DNA from: Putridiphycobacter sp045110285 | Lineage (GTDB): Bacteria; Bacteroidota; Bacteroidia; Flavobacteriales_D; Crocinitomicaceae | NCBI GenBank assembly: GCA_045110285.1 | Contig: JBGCGA010000001.1 | Coordinates: forward strand, 11,044 to 75,043 | DNA: 64,000 nucleotides | Direction of reading: 5' to 3' | In this document: positions 25,094-34,028 of the stretch, one piece after another | Layout of the letters: the number at the start of each line of letters is the position of its first letter | Numbering within the stretch: position 1 is the stretch's first letter | Made by a program: the position numbers and the translations under genes | The notes under the pieces: generated by a model | Databases searched by the model: none | Told to the model about the DNA's origin: nothing | The model's input: the letters and a program-made list of their open reading frames with translations, nothing else

Positions 25094-26860
25094 ATGAATA
25101 AAATTTACTCTTTAACAGCTAAAGTGTTTTCACTAGTTAGCTTTTGTCTTGCAGCAAGTGTTGCGCAAGCGCAGTATTGTGTAGTGGGCCCAGCAAGCTC
25201 ATTTGATTCTAATGTAGAGTCGGTGACATTAGTGGGTAATAGCTCGACAATTTCCTATACAGGTTGTCCAGGTATTACAGGACTAGAAAATTTAACGGCA
25301 ACTGATTTTACTGACCTTGAGAGAGGTGTTACCTATACCATTGATATAACATGGGGCTACTGTAATAATAATGCTTATAATGGATATGGTAAAGTGTGGA
25401 TTGACTTTGACGGTAATCAAGCTTTTGATGCGTCAGAAGAAATTGTTGCTGTTTCTGTTCCTAACAATTCACAGCCATTGGTGGGGACTTATACTTTTAC
25501 TGTTCCTGTTGCTGCTGCCATTGGAAATACGAGAATGAGAGTGATGCAACGAGAAGGTGGGTCAGCAGCTCAAACTGCTTGTCAAGGATTTACTTGGGGG
25601 TCGAATACAGATTTTGGGATAAACATTATTGATTGTTCTGCTGGTCCAACGTTTGGAACTCTGTCAGCAACAAGCTGCGGTTACTATACTGCGCCTTCAG
25701 GTGCTCAATTGCATGATGCGGGTACCTATACTGATACAATTGTAAACTATTTAGGTTGTGATAGTATCATTACAATTAATCTTGCTACAAATAATACTTT
25801 TAGTACCATAACATTAACTAATTTGTGTGGGAATTATACAATGCCTTCAGGTTTAGTAGTTGGAGTTGATGGTTTATATACCGATACGACGACAAATGCG
25901 GCTGGTTGTGATAGTGTGATTGTTTATGATTTATCATTCGATAATTCATCTAGTTTGTTTTCAACTACAGCTTGTAATGTTTACACTGCACCAAGTGGAG
26001 CACAATACACATTGAGTGGTACATATAATGATACGATAAACAATGCCGCAGGATGTGATAGTGTGATGACCATAAACTTAACTATGTTTTTTGACAATAG
26101 TTTAACCATTTTTGTTTCTACATGTGGTGATCCATATACCTCTGATGCAGGTAATGTATATCCTGCAACAGGTGTTTATCAAGAAAACTTTTTTAGTGCA
26201 AACGGCTGTGATAGTATTGTTTATATTGACTTAACAGTGGCTGAAGGAAATGAAACTTTTGAGACTATTGATGCATGTGATGAATATACATCAGATGCTG
26301 GAATTCTGTATTCTGCTTCAGGTGTTTACCAAGAAGTATATACCGGAGCAACAGGTTGTGATAGTACGTTAAACTTGACAATTAACATTAACACTGTAGA
26401 TCAAGTTGCAAATTGGGTAAGTGCTATGACAGTTGAAGCGAACGAAACTGGTGCTACTTACCAGTGGGTTGACTGTAACAACAGTAATGCAACTATACCA
26501 GGCGCAACAACTAAAATATTTATTGCCTCTGTAAATGGTGATTATGCTTGTATGGTAACTAAAAATGGATGTACTGAAATGACAAACTGTGTGAGAGTAG
26601 GGTCGCTAGGTGTTGATGAAGAAAACAATGTTTTTGGAATTTATCCTAACCCTTCAAGTGGTCAATTTATTATTGAATTAGCATCAATAGAAGCAAACAC
26701 CTCAGTTGAAATCACAAATGCAGCTGGACAGATAGTTTATCAATCAAGTCTTAACGACACAAAAACTGATATCAGCCTTGAAAATGTTGAAGCTGGAGTT
26801 TATTTTGTATCGGTTACAACTAACAATACTACTGCTAAAAAAGCGGTTTTAATTCAATAG
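25094..26860 (+). CDS. T9SS type A secreted protein: GEVED-like domain, five GCDS repeats, Ig-like domain
   Basis: 588 residues from this ATG, which gives a normal signal peptide MNKIYSLTAKVFSLVSF ... VAQAQ; an upstream start at 25028 would bury it. Residues about 30-185 are a GEVED-type domain (GKVWIDFDGNQAFDASEEIV, GNTRMRVMQREGG). From SATSCGYYTAPSGAQ onward the protein is a close copy of the preceding gene's: five GCDS repeats, YQWVDCNNSNATIPGATT, and sorting domain FGIYPNPSSGQFIIEL ... KKAVLIQ. It is followed by an intrinsic terminator. The same body on a different N-terminal domain points to tandem duplication with domain replacement. Confidence 0.83.
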   Translation: MNKIYSLTAKVFSLVSFCLAASVAQAQYCVVGPASSFDSNVESVTLVGNSSTISYTGCPGITGLENLTATDFTDLERGVTYTIDITWGYCNNNAYNGYGKVWIDFDGNQAFDASEEIVAVSVPNNSQPLVGTYTFTVPVAAAIGNTRMRVMQREGGSAAQTACQGFTWGSNTDFGINIIDCSAGPTFGTLSATSCGYYTAPSGAQLHDAGTYTDTIVNYLGCDSIITINLATNNTFSTITLTNLCGNYTMPSGLVVGVDGLYTDTTTNAAGCDSVIVYDLSFDNSSSLFSTTACNVYTAPSGAQYTLSGTYNDTINNAAGCDSVMTINLTMFFDNSLTIFVSTCGDPYTSDAGNVYPATGVYQENFFSANGCDSIVYIDLTVAEGNETFETIDACDEYTSDAGILYSASGVYQEVYTGATGCDSTLNLTININTVDQVANWVSAMTVEANETGATYQWVDCNNSNATIPGATTKIFIASVNGDYACMVTKNGCTEMTNCVRVGSLGVDEENNVFGIYPNPSSGQFIIELASIEANTSVEITNAAGQIVYQSSLNDTKTDISLENVEAGVYFVSVTTNNTTAKKAVLIQ

Positions 26861-26879
26861 TTTTGAAAAAACATAATAG

Positions 26880-26913
26880 AAAGCTCTCACAATTTTTGTG
26901 AGAGCTTTTTTTG
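26880..26913 (+). terminator. Intrinsic terminator
   Basis: An 11-bp perfect stem AAAGCTCTCAC / GTGAGAGCTTT with a seven-base loop is followed by T-rich sequence, 20 bases after the stop of the second tandem T9SS gene. Confidence 0.88.
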
Positions 26914-26929
26914 TTTGCATTATAAATAG

Positions 26930-26937
26930 TACTTTTG
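26930..26937 (+). promoter_or_regulatory. -7 promoter box TACTTTTG
   Basis: Exact TAnnTTTG between the terminator and the ATG at 26956. The TTG at 26935, which could be read as a start codon of the downstream gene, is part of this box. Confidence 0.55.
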
Positions 26938-26955
26938 TCCAAGCAATTTAGTCCC

Positions 26956-27234
26956 ATGAGTTCAAACCGAATGGTTATAATAAATAAACATGTTGAGTTA
27001 AAAGTGCCGTCAAATCCTGATCCAGTTGAATTGATTAGCGCTTTGTATGATTGTTTTAAAAGAAAAGGGAGTGTTGTTTTTAAAGGAACAAAAATTAAAT
27101 ATGTCAATAATATTAGTATTGCCATTGAAGGATATGCTATAATAGAGCTTTGTTCAGATGATTGGAACAATGGGTTTACCTTGGTAATGAAGAGAGACAA
27201 ATTTTACATTAAACGTAAAAGATTAAAAGAATAA
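26956..27234 (+). CDS. Small basic protein of unknown function
   Basis: 92 residues from this ATG. Mixed alpha/beta character (HVELKVPSNPDPVELISALYDCF, then FKGTKIKYV and IAIEGYAIIELCSDDW), with a basic C-terminus KFYIKRKRLKE. No signal peptide or membrane segment. I do not recognise the family. The gene has its own terminator upstream and its own -7 box, so it is an independent unit. Its reading frame extends upstream only into the promoter. Confidence 0.6.
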   Translation: MSSNRMVIINKHVELKVPSNPDPVELISALYDCFKRKGSVVFKGTKIKYVNNISIAIEGYAIIELCSDDWNNGFTLVMKRDKFYIKRKRLKE

Positions 27235-27291
27235 TATAGTTTCAAGAACTTAATTTAGCTAGATTAATTTTATTTATTTCTGGCAATAGCG

Positions 27292-27299
27292 TATATTTG
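27292..27299 (+). promoter_or_regulatory. -7 box TATATTTG with long leader before the cold-shock-domain gene
   Basis: Exact TAnnTTTG at 27292-27299. The coding region begins at 27419, implying a 5' leader of about 115 bases. The leader contains a small inverted repeat CCTCAATTTTGAGG (27374-27387), near the start codon side. Long leaders are characteristic of cold-shock genes in other bacteria. Confidence 0.45.
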
Positions 27300-27418
27300 C
27301 GGAAGCTGGGATGGATTGTCGAAACAAACATTTTAATCAAATAGTTTTAAAAGCACTAGCAGTTTTAAAGTTTACCTCAATTTTGAGGGAGAAATAACAT
27401 AATAATTAGAGTAAAAGA

Positions 27419-27925
27419 ATGGCCAGATCACAAGAGACATTTAATAAAAAAGAAAAAGAGAAAAAACGTTTAAAAAAGCGTAAAGAGAAGCAGGAAAAAA
27501 GGGAAGAAAGAAGAGCTAACTCTGAGGGAGGTGGTTTGGAAAATATGATGGCATATGTTGATGAAAATGGTGTAATAACTGATACTCCGCCAGATCCGAA
27601 TGCTAAAAAGAAAGTAATTAAAGCCAGTAGCATTGAAATAGGGATTCCGAAGCGTGAAGCGATTGATAAAGATGTTGAAAACAGAGGTAAAGTGACGTTT
27701 TTTAACACTTCGAAAGGTTACGGTTTTATTAAGGACATGGCAACCCAAGAAAGCTATTTTGTGCACGTTAATGGCTTGCTAGAAGAAGTTAATGAAAACG
27801 ATATCGTTACTTTTGAATTAGAGAGAGGTCAAAAAGGACTAAATGCGGTAAGAGTAAAAATTTACAAAGAAAAAGAAGTAACTCCTCCTGTATCTGATTC
27901 AACCGAAAAAGAAGAAGAGGAATAA
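27419..27925 (+). CDS. Cold-shock-domain protein with long basic N-terminal extension
   Basis: 168 residues. The first 40 are almost entirely Lys, Arg and Glu (a charged helix, possibly RNA-binding). A linker with PPDPNAKKK follows, then a single cold-shock domain from about 88 (GKVTFFNTSKGYGFIKD ... SYFVHVNGL ... LNAVRVKIY, about 88-152), which keeps the aromatic RNP1 and RNP2 faces that bind single-stranded RNA or DNA. An acidic tail EKEEEE closes it. It is probably an RNA chaperone; this extended form is common in Bacteroidota. A long leader precedes it and an intrinsic terminator follows. Confidence 0.87.
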   Translation: MARSQETFNKKEKEKKRLKKRKEKQEKREERRANSEGGGLENMMAYVDENGVITDTPPDPNAKKKVIKASSIEIGIPKREAIDKDVENRGKVTFFNTSKGYGFIKDMATQESYFVHVNGLLEEVNENDIVTFELERGQKGLNAVRVKIYKEKEVTPPVSDSTEKEEEE

Positions 27926-27943
27926 GGGAAGATATAATAATAG

Positions 27944-27978
27944 AAAAGGGGGAAGTGTTTAATCTTCCCCCTTTTTTT
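27944..27978 (+). terminator. Intrinsic terminator
   Basis: A 12-bp perfect stem AAAAGGGGGAAG / CTTCCCCCTTTT with an eight-base loop, then T. It ends the cold-shock-domain gene just before the convergent T9SS gene. The A-run on the left could let it act in both directions. Confidence 0.88.
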
Positions 27979-28004
27979 ATGCCGTGAATATTGCTGCTGT
28001 TACT

Positions 28005-30611
28005 TTATTTTGAGCGAACTAAAGTAATTTGACCGCTACCTGAATACTGGGTGCCATTTGTTGCGCCAGCACCATACACGTAAAAGTATGTTCCATCTGT
28101 ACATGGTTTGCCAGTTTTAAAGTGATTTCCATCCCATTGCATTTCTATATCATTAAATTTAAAAACTTCCACGCCATATCTATTCATAACAATGCAATTA
28201 AAATCCTTAATTCCAGCACTTGGAAAAAAGAATGTATTATTTGGGAAAGCTCCAGGTGTAAATACATTAGGAGTTTCTAAAAAGGGATCTGCAAATACAG
28301 TTATCTCTTTGCAAGTTGTGTCAGCACAGTCGTTAAAATTTTTAGCTACTAAACATATATTGTAAGTGAAATCACCTTCATATGTTGTGTCAATTTTCTC
28401 ATCATAATCCGTGCTAATAAACCAATTATTATTTACCGGATCGTTTTCAAATAGGTTCCATAGAAATATTGAATCAGAATTAGGATTGTTTTGCTGGTAA
28501 AAGTTAACAGATATATTTTCAAAATCTGCATTTAAAGGACCTGTACCTTCATATATGTTTGGTACAGTGAATGCTGTGGATGTCACCAGAAAATCAGCAA
28601 TGGGGTTCAAAGAATCAACGTATATACTGTCAATAAATACGCAGTCATTAGCATCAGTAATTGTCATGTGCATCCAGCCTGGAGAGCGCACTACAAAAGT
28701 AGAGGAGTTTGTTGTTTGCCCACTATTTGTATTAATCCATTGGTAATTAACACTGCCCGTACCAGATGAATCTTGCGCTGTGACAACACTTACCAAACCA
28801 TTTCCACTCTGAAAACCTGCAGTTCGGCAATAAGTAGGGGATTCAACAGTCAAAACACCTGCTAAAGGTATTGGTTCTGTAATATTAAAAACTTGACTGT
28901 AATTACAGCCATTATCATCTATTAATTCCAATACGTATTGTCCTGCTGCTAAGCCAGCAGTTGAAGTTTCATTAAGACCATTTGAACCATTAGGATTAGG
29001 AGTCCACTGGTAAAAAATATCAACATAATCTCCACCATAATTATAGACGGTGTCTACAAGCGCAATTCCTTGTTCATCTCCATGACATTTATTATGAGTG
29101 AGATTAAAAATAATATCCATTTCGCTTGGCTGGTTGACAGTTTCTAGAAATTGAGCTGAGCAGCCATTGTCATTTACAACATTAATAATATACTGACCAG
29201 CTGCAAGGTTATTGGCTACATTTGTTCCTGCTGTATTCATCACAACCCCATTTGAATTGGTTATAATTATGCTATCAAGAATAGTTGTTGAATTAACCAC
29301 AATTGAACCCGTATGCACTTCATAGCACAACAAATCACCTACAGTTGTGTTTAAATTAATGACATCTCCATCAAGTAAAAAGGTTGAATCATACACACAA
29401 GATCTAATACCTTCAATAATGACGGTGTATGTTCCGTTTGCCAACCCATCAAACAATATTGAACCATTATTTAGTATACTGTCTTGAGAAATAATGGCGC
29501 CAGCATTGTCAAAGAATGTCACGTTATAAATGGAATCAGCTCCATTGATGCCCTCCAGATTAATTTCACCATTCAAGAATCCAAAACAGGGGGGATTGCT
29601 ACTGATATTATTGATTGTAATAAATGGGTCATAGATCTCTCGAGACATTGCATAACAATTTCCCAACGAATCAGAAACGATTACTGTGTATATTCCTAAA
29701 CCATAATCGTCAGGGTCTAGAGAATCCATTGTTTCTCCAATTAAAGCAATTCCCTCTTTATACCACTGAACTCCTATTGAACCAAGAATATCTGGGGTAT
29801 ACATAATTTCATTACTCTCACAAATTCCTCCTTCGATAGGAATATTAGAGCTAAAACTAACAGTACTGTTTATTGTTAGTTCATCAAAGTAGTAATACGA
29901 CCCATTGTCTCCTTGATCTAGACATGTAGCGCCAATAGCAATAGCTTGAATATCACTGTCTGGGGTAAAAGTCATGGTTTCAAATTGCCACCCTCCAGTA
30001 ATGCTGTTGTATACCACTTCAATACTATCTAGGATTTCCCAATTTGAAGAAAAGTCTGTCGGGCAATTAGTTCCAGCCCAAGGGAGTTCAGTGCAATCCT
30101 GAGAGCCAAAAATGGCAAAAGTTCTGGTCGTTTGTCCCTGGCTATAGGCTGTATAAAAATTGATGGTGTAAGAAACGTTAGCAGACAAGGCAGTAGGCAA
30201 ACAAGAGCCCATATATTCCGACCAATTGTAGCTTACAATAATACCAACATAACCGTTTCCTCCTCCAGGTAATGGTTGTTCCGGTTCAGGTCCAAAATTA
30301 ATCACATTTGTATCACACGCATTGTAGTAATCACTGGTAGGAGTTGAAGCTTGTATCCAACCAGTTGCACAATTTAATTGACTAAGTCCTCCAGGGCAGC
30401 AAGATGTATCTTCAAAAGAAGGGTTAGGAATCAGTGAGCTTGGCTGCGAGGAAATTGTATCGCAAAAACACTCAGTCGTATCATTCAAATCAATGAGTCC
30501 ATCAGAGTCGTCATCAATTCCATTGTCGCAAATTTCCTGACTAAAGGAAAAAGATGAGCTAAGCATAATGATAATAAAAAAAAGTCCCTTGAATATTGAT
30601 GTGTTGCTCAT
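28005..30611 (-). CDS. Large T9SS type B secreted protein with SprB-like repeats
   Basis: 868 residues. The signal peptide (about 1-24, ending SFSQ) is followed by an acidic DNGIDDDSDGLIDLND segment that looks calcium-binding. Next is a jelly-roll-like domain (about 55-250: LIPNPSFEDTSCCPGG, WSEYMGSC, YYYFDELTI). Several SprB-type repeats follow (CFGFLNGEINLEG, CYEVHTGSIVVN, CHGDEQGIALVD, each about 80-90 residues), then a PKD-like segment. The C-terminus is ETPNVFTPGAFPNNTFFFPS ... GSGQITLVRSK, a type B sorting domain. SprB-like repeats suggest a mobile surface adhesin of the gliding apparatus type. Confidence 0.84.
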   Translation of the reverse strand: MSNTSIFKGLFFIIIMLSSSFSFSQEICDNGIDDDSDGLIDLNDTTECFCDTISSQPSSLIPNPSFEDTSCCPGGLSQLNCATGWIQASTPTSDYYNACDTNVINFGPEPEQPLPGGGNGYVGIIVSYNWSEYMGSCLPTALSANVSYTINFYTAYSQGQTTRTFAIFGSQDCTELPWAGTNCPTDFSSNWEILDSIEVVYNSITGGWQFETMTFTPDSDIQAIAIGATCLDQGDNGSYYYFDELTINSTVSFSSNIPIEGGICESNEIMYTPDILGSIGVQWYKEGIALIGETMDSLDPDDYGLGIYTVIVSDSLGNCYAMSREIYDPFITINNISSNPPCFGFLNGEINLEGINGADSIYNVTFFDNAGAIISQDSILNNGSILFDGLANGTYTVIIEGIRSCVYDSTFLLDGDVINLNTTVGDLLCYEVHTGSIVVNSTTILDSIIITNSNGVVMNTAGTNVANNLAAGQYIINVVNDNGCSAQFLETVNQPSEMDIIFNLTHNKCHGDEQGIALVDTVYNYGGDYVDIFYQWTPNPNGSNGLNETSTAGLAAGQYVLELIDDNGCNYSQVFNITEPIPLAGVLTVESPTYCRTAGFQSGNGLVSVVTAQDSSGTGSVNYQWINTNSGQTTNSSTFVVRSPGWMHMTITDANDCVFIDSIYVDSLNPIADFLVTSTAFTVPNIYEGTGPLNADFENISVNFYQQNNPNSDSIFLWNLFENDPVNNNWFISTDYDEKIDTTYEGDFTYNICLVAKNFNDCADTTCKEITVFADPFLETPNVFTPGAFPNNTFFFPSAGIKDFNCIVMNRYGVEVFKFNDIEMQWDGNHFKTGKPCTDGTYFYVYGAGATNGTQYSGSGQITLVRSK

Positions 30612-30777
30612 ATTATAAAAAATAGAATTAAACTGAAAAAAACTAACTTGAATTTTTATGATGTAATCTTTTGTTTAAATGGTATTTAAAATTCCAGTAA
30701 TTCATTACAATATATCACATATTTTTCAGAAAATAGCTATTTTCCAATTCATTTCCAGATTATCACCTGAAAATATG

Positions 30778-30785
30778 TACTTTTG
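30778..30785 (+). promoter_or_regulatory. -7 promoter box TACTTTTG
   Basis: Exact TAnnTTTG, 21 bases before the ATG at 30807. A TTG at 30783 that opens the reading frame lies inside it. Confidence 0.55.
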
Positions 30786-30806
30786 AACTGGTTAATCTAT
30801 GTAGTC

Positions 30807-32621
30807 ATGCGTTTTTTTACAATCATCTGTTTTGCGGCATTTTGTCTTTTTAAAGACGGAAAGCAAGTATTTGGTCAGACTGGACCTGCAGGTGTAGGAA
30901 ACTCAAGTAACAATATTTTATGGTTGCGGTCAGATGCCATTAACGGACTAATAGATGGAGATACAATAACAACTTGGGTCGATACTTCTGGAAATAACAA
31001 TGATGTTTCACAACCTGTTATTGCGCTAAAGCCAGAATATGTTACGAATTCAGTAAATGGTTTTCCGGTTGTCAGTTTTAATGCTGCAAATTCAAGGTTA
31101 AGACGTAACCCTTTTAACGGTTTTGCTAGCAATGAGATAACTGGAATTTATGTCAATAAAAATTCAGAATCAAATGACGGAATAATTTCATACGCATCTG
31201 GAGGATCGAATAACGATTTTCTGTTTTATGCCAGTCAAAATATCGGTTTTTACAGGGGACCAAATGTAAATACTGGAATAAGCACAAACGATAATAATTG
31301 GCACATTATTCAGGGCGGTTGGAATAGTGTTGGCGGTAATGTTGAAATGTGGAAAGATGGCAGTAAAGATTATGTTGGAATCTCATTTAGATCCAATACA
31401 AGTATTACTGATGGAGGTTCGCTGTGTATTGCGCATGAACAAGATTCACCGGATGGCTCTTACGCATCTAATCAAGACCACACAGGCGATTTTACTGAAG
31501 TTATTATTTACAATATAGCCCTTGACAGAACAGACCATATTATTATTGCTAATTACTTAAGTGCAAAGTATGATATTGCCCTGGCCGATCATGACATTTA
31601 TTTGCAAGATAACCCCGCAAATGGGGATTACGATTATGAAGTTGCCGGCATTGGTCAATTTGCAGCTGGTGTTCTTAATGATGATGCACAGGGCTCGTCT
31701 TTTGTTAGAATTCTTAATCCTTCGGGGCTTGATAATGGCGAGTATTTGATTTGGGGTCATGATGGTACAAGTGCCACCGCATCAAACATGGTGGATGTCC
31801 CGGGATCAGTTCAAGCAAGGTATGATAGAGTTTGGAGGGTGAATGAAGTTAATGTATTTGGTACTGCTGTAGATGTTGGCTCTATCGATATGCGTTGGGA
31901 TCTTTCAACTTCTGGGCCTGTGACAGCTTCAGATTTAAGGTTATTAGTTGACACAGATAATGATGGGGTTTTTATAGATGAAACACCTATCTCAGGTGCC
32001 ACTGATCTTGGAGGTGATATTTATGAATTTGCGGGTGTAACGGCAATCGCGAATAATGTTAGATTTACATTGGCGACCATAAACGTTCTTGCTACTCCGC
32101 TTCCTATCTCACTAGTATCTTTCTCCGGTTATGAATTGGACGAGCAGTCAAATTTGCTGCGTTGGAAAACTGCTAGCGAAACAAATAACAAATTATTTAC
32201 AATGCGTAGATCCGCAGATGCCGTAAATTGGTTTGAAGTAGAGCAAATAGATGGAGCAGGAAACTCTTCGAAAGAAATAGACTATCAATTAATTGACAAG
32301 GGGTATACAAGTGATTTAACATATTATCAATTGTCCCAAACTGATTTTGATGGAAAAGAAGTGGTGGTGCAAACGATATCAGTAAAACGAAAAAAGAGAA
32401 ACACTTATCAAATTTATCCTAATCCGACTGAAGGCCTCATCATAATATCTGGGCTAGATATAGTGAATACTAGTATTATGGTTTATAATAGCACTGGCAA
32501 GCAGGTGGAAGCCGAAAAAGCAGTATTAAATAATAATATAAATTTAGATTTATCTTCGTTTCCTAGCGGATTGTATTGTATAAAAATTGGAGCCGAAATA
32601 GTCAAAGTAATCGTAAAGTAA
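30807..32621 (+). CDS. T9SS type A secreted protein with LamG-like lectin domain
   Basis: 604 residues from this ATG, which gives the signal peptide MRFFTIICFAAFCLF ... VFGQ. The region about 30-240 is a LamG/concanavalin-like domain (NNILWLRSDAI, DTITTWVDTSGNNNDVSQP, GDFTEVIIYNIALDRTDHIIIANYLSAKY). A second beta domain starts at YEVAGIGQFAAGVLNDDAQGSSFVRI. A fibronectin-like stretch precedes the C-terminus (LPISLVSFSGYEL ... WKTASETNNKLFTMRRS). The sorting domain is YQIYPNPTEGLIIISGL ... SGLYCIKI. It is followed after one base by the FKBP lipoprotein gene, so the two are likely co-transcribed. Ligand unknown. Confidence 0.82.
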   Translation: MRFFTIICFAAFCLFKDGKQVFGQTGPAGVGNSSNNILWLRSDAINGLIDGDTITTWVDTSGNNNDVSQPVIALKPEYVTNSVNGFPVVSFNAANSRLRRNPFNGFASNEITGIYVNKNSESNDGIISYASGGSNNDFLFYASQNIGFYRGPNVNTGISTNDNNWHIIQGGWNSVGGNVEMWKDGSKDYVGISFRSNTSITDGGSLCIAHEQDSPDGSYASNQDHTGDFTEVIIYNIALDRTDHIIIANYLSAKYDIALADHDIYLQDNPANGDYDYEVAGIGQFAAGVLNDDAQGSSFVRILNPSGLDNGEYLIWGHDGTSATASNMVDVPGSVQARYDRVWRVNEVNVFGTAVDVGSIDMRWDLSTSGPVTASDLRLLVDTDNDGVFIDETPISGATDLGGDIYEFAGVTAIANNVRFTLATINVLATPLPISLVSFSGYELDEQSNLLRWKTASETNNKLFTMRRSADAVNWFEVEQIDGAGNSSKEIDYQLIDKGYTSDLTYYQLSQTDFDGKEVVVQTISVKRKKRNTYQIYPNPTEGLIIISGLDIVNTSIMVYNSTGKQVEAEKAVLNNNINLDLSSFPSGLYCIKIGAEIVKVIVK

Positions 32622-32622
32622 G

Positions 32623-33078
32623 ATGTTTGGAAAATTAGTTTTTGTAGGATTGATGTGTGTTGGAATTGTTAGCTGTAAAGAAAAAAACTCTATTAAACAA
32701 GCTGAGATAGATGAAAACATCATTACGAAATATATTGAAGATAATAGTTTAGATGCCAAAGGAACAGGCTCAGGATTATATTATGTCATAGATTCTCAAG
32801 GAACAGGAAGCCAACCTAATATTACCTCAGATGTAACTGTGGCCTACAAAGGATACTTAACGGATGGAACTGTTTTTGATCAATCAGATAGTACGGGAGC
32901 AAAGTTTCCGCTTTCAAACCTAATAGAGGGCTGGAAAGAGGGATTACCATTTTTTAAAGAAGGAGGGAATGGTAAATTACTAATTCCTTCGGTGCTCGGA
33001 TATGGGCCTCAAGGCAGTGGTAATATTCCTAAAAATGCGGTTATTATTTTTGATATAGCACTTTTGAAAGTAGAATGA
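32623..33078 (+). CDS. FKBP-type peptidyl-prolyl cis-trans isomerase lipoprotein
   Basis: 151 residues. The lipobox GIVSC (Cys18) and the short signal peptide indicate a lipid-anchored periplasmic or outer-membrane protein. The FKBP domain (about 45-150) carries VAYKGYLTDGTVFDQS, FPLSNLIEGWKEGLPFFKEGG, KLLIPSVLGYGPQGSG and AVIIFDIALLKV, with the usual active-site aromatic and Asp residues. It catalyses proline isomerisation in folding proteins. It starts one base after the stop of the LamG-like T9SS gene, which suggests it helps fold that or other exported proteins. Confidence 0.9.
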   Translation: MFGKLVFVGLMCVGIVSCKEKNSIKQAEIDENIITKYIEDNSLDAKGTGSGLYYVIDSQGTGSQPNITSDVTVAYKGYLTDGTVFDQSDSTGAKFPLSNLIEGWKEGLPFFKEGGNGKLLIPSVLGYGPQGSGNIPKNAVIIFDIALLKVE

Positions 33079-33201
33079 ACGTACTATATGCTACTGTTTT
33101 TCAAATTTTTAAGAAAAAATTGAACCCTTTGTCTTTTTAAGTGTAAGTAAATAAAAGTTAGTTTTTTTATGGAAAATTAACTGACATTTGATCTTACAGT
33201 T

Positions 33202-34020
33202 ATGCAAGCTATTTCTTTTCATCTTTTTAAAACCATTCGCAGAGATGCTAGGCATTTTCAAATCATTTATTTAAGTACATTTTTGCTATATGGTATTCAG
33301 TTCTTAGATTGGGATTTCAATTACACAAAAATTCTCACAATTATTGCCAGTACTCTATCTACTCAGTGGGTATGCATAAAGTTGACTAATGGTCATGTTA
33401 CAAGTCTTAAAAGTGGTTTAATCACCGCTCTCGGCCTGTGCTTACTTCTAAACTCTAGTTCGCTGTTAACTTTAGCAATAGCTGGCGTAGTAGCGATAGC
33501 GGCAAAATATACATTAAGACACAATCGTAAACATCTCTTTAATCCAGCCAATTTTGGAATTGTATTCTCCATCATCATTTTTGAAGACGCATGGATATCT
33601 CCTGGACAATGGGGCAGTAATGCCTTGTTTTTATTTGTTTTGGCTGTATTAGGAGGAATAGTTTTGCATAAGGTAGGGAGACTCGAAACCAGCATAGTGT
33701 TTTTAATTTCACTTTTTATATTAGAGTATAGCAGAACTGTTTTGTATCAAGGTTGGGAGCTTGATGTTTTACTTCATAAATTTTCAAGTGGGACTCTGTT
33801 ATTGTTTACTTTTTTTATGATTACCGACCCAATGACCATTCCCAATTCAAAAAAAGCGAGAATTATTTGGTCTTGTATTTTAGCAGTAGCCACTTTTATC
33901 TGTTCTGCTTGGATGCAGTTGTATACAGCCCCTATTTGGGTGCTCTTTTGCATGGCCCCACTTACAATATTTCTCGATCGAAAAATACCAGAAAATAAAT
34001 ATAAATGGATAACTAAATAA
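33202..34020 (+). CDS. NqrB/RnfD-like integral membrane protein
   Basis: 272 residues and about eight or nine membrane helices. The segments LFNPANFGIVFSIIIF (about 112-127) and SGTLLLFTFFMITDPMTIP (about 196-214) match the NqrB/RnfD family, in which the latter corresponds to the conserved TDP membrane motif. The family's covalent flavin site (an SGAT motif) is not visible, so it may not carry covalent FMN. It is shorter than typical RnfD. There are no other Rnf or Nqr genes nearby. A DUF2330 gene begins nine bases downstream and is probably co-expressed. An electron-transfer role is inference. Confidence 0.72.
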   Translation: MQAISFHLFKTIRRDARHFQIIYLSTFLLYGIQFLDWDFNYTKILTIIASTLSTQWVCIKLTNGHVTSLKSGLITALGLCLLLNSSSLLTLAIAGVVAIAAKYTLRHNRKHLFNPANFGIVFSIIIFEDAWISPGQWGSNALFLFVLAVLGGIVLHKVGRLETSIVFLISLFILEYSRTVLYQGWELDVLLHKFSSGTLLLFTFFMITDPMTIPNSKKARIIWSCILAVATFICSAWMQLYTAPIWVLFCMAPLTIFLDRKIPENKYKWITK

Positions 34021-34028
34021 ATAAAACA

